From: Chlamydiota bacterium
GTDB lineage: Bacteria > Chlamydiota > Chlamydiia > Chlamydiales > Parachlamydiaceae
Reading direction: 5' to 3'
Length of the DNA: 24,609 nucleotides
Assembly: GCA_013286075.1 (NCBI GenBank)
Contig: JABDGJ010000001.1
Location: forward strand, 75,121 to 99,729
Position numbers and translations under genes: made by a program. Positions 21,950 through 24,609 of this stretch are shown piece by piece (position 1 is the first letter of the stretch; each line of letters opens with the position of its first letter). The notes beneath the pieces are model-generated. The model saw nothing but the letters and a program-made list of their open reading frames with translations. It ran no database searches and was not told where the DNA came from.

Positions 21950-23608
21950 ATGACTATCCAATTAGCAAAAGAGAAAATGCTGGAAGCCTTTTCTTATACA
22001 AAGACCCATATTTCAGGATATATTTCCTACGTAGAACATAACCTTCCTAATCTTCGTTCTAATATTACAAAAACAGTCAGAAACCTTACTAAAACAGATT
22101 TAGCAAAAGGAAGCGCAGCTACTGGCTTGTTTGTTATCACTTGGGGTGTCACTAGAAGGATTATCAATTACGTTGAAAGAATTACGTGGCTAAATAACCA
22201 GAAACCCAAGCGTCATGAACCTTCATTCTCTAACTGTTTCACTCATTCCATCGCAAAACCGATATGCCGTCTTGTCTTGCGCGCTGGTTTTTATGGCTCG
22301 AATAATTACTTTGTCAATCGGTTTGTAATATCTCGATTACTCGGAGTTGCTTTCACCCTAAGTCCCTATGGTACGGTCACTCTAACTATCGTATGTGTCG
22401 CCATGCATTGCCTAAAATTCACCGGGCAAAACAAACAAAAAAAAAAATCGACCTCTGAGTTAATAGAGTCCAAGATCGAGGGAAAGAATGGAAGCCAAAC
22501 TACAGGTAATGAGACTATTCGCACACAAACACAGAATCAATTGTTAGAGGAATCAGTCGATCAATTTAAAAAGGATGAAAACAAGAAATCGTTAGAAAAA
22601 CCAAATTCAGGGAGTTCAGAGAAACCAGATTCACAGAATTCAAAGAAATCAAAAACAAGTTCTTCTAGTTCTTCTAGTTCTTCTAGTTCTTCTAGTTCTT
22701 CTAGTTCTTCTAGTTCTTCAAAAGGATCGGATTCTTTAGATCCGCTAAGTTGTTCTTCAAAGCCGAATGAAATAGCCCAATCACCTATTAAGATGGTTAC
22801 TGAGAGTGCTAAAAGTGATTCTATTGCCCCCCCGCGTCCTCCCTCCCCTTTAGAACCCTTTCCAGGCGACTCAAACAGTAATTCTGGATCAAACACAGAA
22901 ATAGTCACCTCGATCTCGTCTGTAGGTTTGCCTGATTCTACAAGCACTTACATAAATTCAACAACTGGTTCAAAAACAGAACACTCGCTCATCGATTTAG
23001 GCAGCTTTTCTCAGCCTTCGCCAAATGATTCAACCACAAGTTCCTTTTACACACTTCCTTCGATAAATACTTTAAGCACAAGTTCCGCGTCTTTCATGGC
23101 TACTATTCCAAACATGATTTCATTGAGTTCGCACCCAATATCGAGTTCGACCGACGACCTAAATGGTTCCCAAGAAGAAGAAGAAGAACAAGACGAATAT
23201 TCAACCGAATTGCCAACTGCGGCGGAGCTGCTTATTTCGAAAAGATCCAAATCGAATCCCCCGAGCCCAAAAAAAGAGGAACCGATCTTGAATCTAGACC
23301 CGCGCAGCGATTTAAATAGCTTTTCCAGTAACACTTCAAGCATAAGTTCATTGAATTTGAAGACCCCTACAAACGGTTTGAAAAAAACATCCAATCAACC
23401 ACAGATGATATGGGTCCCTAAGCACCAATCTGAAGCTAACGTTGCAAATTCTACAGTGGGTACAATGCCAACTGAGCACCTAAAGATTCAAACGGATCAA
23501 ACATCGAACTCTTCATTAAGTTCTTCATCATCCCAAAGTTCATCTACAACTACTGTTATACCGTCTAAAGACAAACTACCGCTAACAGATGATTTCTACG
23601 TTGCTTAA
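21950..23608 (+). CDS. Inc-like protein with long Ser-rich tail (paralog 1)
   Basis: The 552-residue product has a conserved head of about 160 residues. Residues 1-50 are amphipathic (MTIQLAKEKMLEAFSYTKTH), then AATGLFVITWGVTRRIINYV (about 56-75) and a second hydrophobic block at about 122-158 (GVAFTLSPYGTVTLTIVCVA). The remaining 390 residues are disordered and Ser, Pro, Thr, Glu-rich, with a homopolymer of about 22 Ser residues near 238-260 and an acidic EEEEEQDE patch near 406. There is no signal peptide. The layout is like chlamydial Inc or type III effectors, with membrane insertion and a tail exposed to the host. AAAGAGG lies about seven bases before the ATG. A tandem paralog follows at 23795. 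The host role is inferred. Confidence 0.75.
   Translation: MTIQLAKEKMLEAFSYTKTHISGYISYVEHNLPNLRSNITKTVRNLTKTDLAKGSAATGLFVITWGVTRRIINYVERITWLNNQKPKRHEPSFSNCFTHSIAKPICRLVLRAGFYGSNNYFVNRFVISRLLGVAFTLSPYGTVTLTIVCVAMHCLKFTGQNKQKKKSTSELIESKIEGKNGSQTTGNETIRTQTQNQLLEESVDQFKKDENKKSLEKPNSGSSEKPDSQNSKKSKTSSSSSSSSSSSSSSSSSSSSSKGSDSLDPLSCSSKPNEIAQSPIKMVTESAKSDSIAPPRPPSPLEPFPGDSNSNSGSNTEIVTSISSVGLPDSTSTYINSTTGSKTEHSLIDLGSFSQPSPNDSTTSSFYTLPSINTLSTSSASFMATIPNMISLSSHPISSSTDDLNGSQEEEEEQDEYSTELPTAAELLISKRSKSNPPSPKKEEPILNLDPRSDLNSFSSNTSSISSLNLKTPTNGLKKTSNQPQMIWVPKHQSEANVANSTVGTMPTEHLKIQTDQTSNSSLSSSSSQSSSTTTVIPSKDKLPLTDDFYVA
22658..22720 (+). repeat. Tandem 9-bp repeat (AGTTCTTCT x 7) in the Ser tract
   Basis: Six exact copies of AGTTCTTCT plus a seventh ending in A are joined head to tail. 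Each unit encodes Ser-Ser-Ser, so slippage changes the tract length in steps of three residues without breaking the frame. The codon choice is uniform, unlike other Ser-rich parts of the same gene, which suggests recent expansion. Confidence 0.95.
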
Positions 23609-23649
23609 GGGAATTATATCATCGGAATTGCGTGGAGAAATAATGGAGA

Positions 23650-23692
23650 AAGTGCCGAAACACAACGGAAATGTGTTTAGGCACTTCTTTTA
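23650..23692 (+). terminator. Intrinsic terminator between the two paralogs
   Basis: AAGTGCCgAAACACA and TGTGTTTaGGCACTT pair with one mismatch around a seven-base loop, and CTTTT follows. It is 42 bp past the stop of the first paralog, so the second paralog is probably transcribed from its own promoter. Confidence 0.85.
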
Positions 23693-23794
23693 AGTAATAG
23701 AAATGCAAAACACTTGTCGTTAAAAGAAAGTATAATAAAAGAAGTAACTATTTGTTTTTGATAAATTAATTTTTAAAAAGTAGTGTGTTATCAT

Positions 23795-24609
23795 ATGACT
23801 ATTCAGTTGGTAAAAGAGAAAATGTTCGAAGGTCTTTCATATACAAGAGAACATATTTCAGGATATATTTCCTATGTAAAAAATAATGTGTCTCACCTTA
23901 CTCCTTCCCAGATTACAAATGCAGTCAGAAGCGTTACCAAAGCAGATCTAGCAAAAGGAAGCGCAATTGCTGGCACATTTTTGATAGCCTATTTTATCTC
24001 TACAAAGATTATCAGATACATTGAAAACCACCTTATATTCCAACCTAAAGTTGCATTGAGTCCCTATCCTTCATTCATAGAGCGATTCGGAAAACGGGTG
24101 TGCTGTCTTTTCTTATCCACTTTTGTCTATGGCTCAGTCTATGTGCTTGTTAATCACTTTGTAATACCTAGATTAATAGGAGCGGCATGTATCTTAAATC
24201 CTTATGCTCTCGTTACTTTGACCATTGCATCCGTCGCTATTGATTCTCTATTAAACTTCACATTTCCGGGAGGAGCAGCTGCCACTGGCAAGGAACCTGA
24301 ACAACAAACTAGTTCGAATGACAGCAGTCTTGCCACACAAAAGCTAGATCCTTTACAACAAGAACAAAAACCTGAAGTTAACGAATCAAAGTTGCCCCTC
24401 CTAGCAGATAAAAATACAAACCCATCTCCGGATCAAATCAAACCTCGTCAAAATCCTTCAATATCTTCCAATGAAGACAGTGTCTCAAATGGGAAATCAG
24501 GTTTGAAACCACCAGAAGATAATTCATCTTTAAATACAAACCCACCCTCTGATCAAAGCAAACCCGAAGAAGATACGTCAAGCTATTTCGACCCCGATGC
24601 TGCCCAAAG
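23795..24609 (+). CDS. Inc-like protein with low-complexity tail (paralog 2, partial)
   Basis: The ORF runs from an ATG at 23795 through the window end, 271 codons without a stop. The start (MTIQLVKEKMFEGLSYTREH) and ISGYISYV and TKADLAKGSAIAGTFLIAYF closely match paralog 1, as does the second hydrophobic block (GAACILNPYALVTLTIASVA). The tail is again disordered and rich in Ser, Pro, Asn and Gln, with a near-repeat NTNPSPDQIKP / NTNPPSDQSKP, but has no Ser homopolymer in view. A perfect TATAAT lies at 23731-23736, after the terminator; no good -35 was found. There is no clear ribosome site. The C-terminus is missing. Confidence 0.8.
   Translation, partial: MTIQLVKEKMFEGLSYTREHISGYISYVKNNVSHLTPSQITNAVRSVTKADLAKGSAIAGTFLIAYFISTKIIRYIENHLIFQPKVALSPYPSFIERFGKRVCCLFLSTFVYGSVYVLVNHFVIPRLIGAACILNPYALVTLTIASVAIDSLLNFTFPGGAAATGKEPEQQTSSNDSSLATQKLDPLQQEQKPEVNESKLPLLADKNTNPSPDQIKPRQNPSISSNEDSVSNGKSGLKPPEDNSSLNTNPPSDQSKPEEDTSSYFDPDAAQ

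Noticed and set aside
22658..22720. Possible CRISPR or other spaced-repeat array
   Set aside because: The units are contiguous with no spacers and lie inside a coding frame.
22561..22947. Minus-strand ORF with Leu-Glu-Glu repeats opposite the Ser tract
   Set aside because: It is the antisense of the 9-bp repeat; the plus frame has a start, ribosome site, a paralog and a full-length product.

Overview
The window most likely comes from an AT-rich, amoeba-associated, host-dependent bacterium, and an environmental member of the Chlamydiae (Parachlamydiales type) fits best. The evidence is indirect. The tRNA-Leu gene does not encode its CCA end, which argues against Legionella and other gammaproteobacteria. 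Several proteins have the paired hydrophobic segments and low-complexity tails typical of chlamydial inclusion-membrane (Inc) or type III effector proteins. There are also eukaryote-like proteins, including a three-repeat mitochondrial carrier. No ribosomal or core gene is present to settle the taxonomy.

Layout. Positions 1-3400 hold small exported or membrane proteins: a GyrI-like domain with a signal peptide, a four-helix membrane protein, an exported M15 peptidase and a hydrophobic protein. A short gene remnant and a 15-bp hairpin lie among them. Positions 3620-6510 hold a two-gene operon of an SDR-DUF2867 oxidoreductase and a class I photolyase. Positions 6550-8170 hold an unrecognised 433-residue protein followed by a 162-bp inverted repeat with a terminator at its centre; a half copy of the repeat lies before the SDR gene. 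Positions 8185-9952 hold a MazE-like antitoxin whose mazF partner is cut off after about 10 codons, then a CYTH-like exported protein directly joined to the mitochondrial-carrier gene. Positions 10091-15273 are a mixed accessory stretch: L,D-transpeptidase, a Cys-pair protein, a truncated GNAT gene, an exported ABM-domain protein, an Inc-like 467-residue protein, a DUF1543 protein, a SnoaL-like protein and pterin carbinolamine dehydratase. Positions 15281-17813 hold a leftward DUF6314-ABC exporter pair flanked by a 38-bp exact direct repeat, with two tiny membrane or lipoprotein genes upstream.

From 18034 to 20940 there is an islet bounded by a 61-bp direct repeat. One copy is the 3' end of an intact tRNA-Leu(CAA) plus its terminator; the other is a detached copy 2,777 bp away. 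This is the geometry of tRNA-directed integration. The islet carries a broken RloB-like gene, an alpha/beta hydrolase, a small ORF and a hydrophobic protein, but no integrase. The window ends with a lipoprotein resembling M15 peptidases and a tandem pair of Inc-like paralogs with Ser-rich tails, the second running off the edge.

Themes. At least two, probably three, exported enzymes act on peptidoglycan (M15_4, L,D-transpeptidase, M15-like lipoprotein). Three domains that are normally cytosolic (GyrI-like, ABM, CYTH) carry apparent signal peptides. There are repeated traces of gene decay (mazF, GNAT, RloB, DUF6314 fragment). The most interesting locus is the CYTH plus mitochondrial-carrier pair next to the decayed toxin-antitoxin operon.
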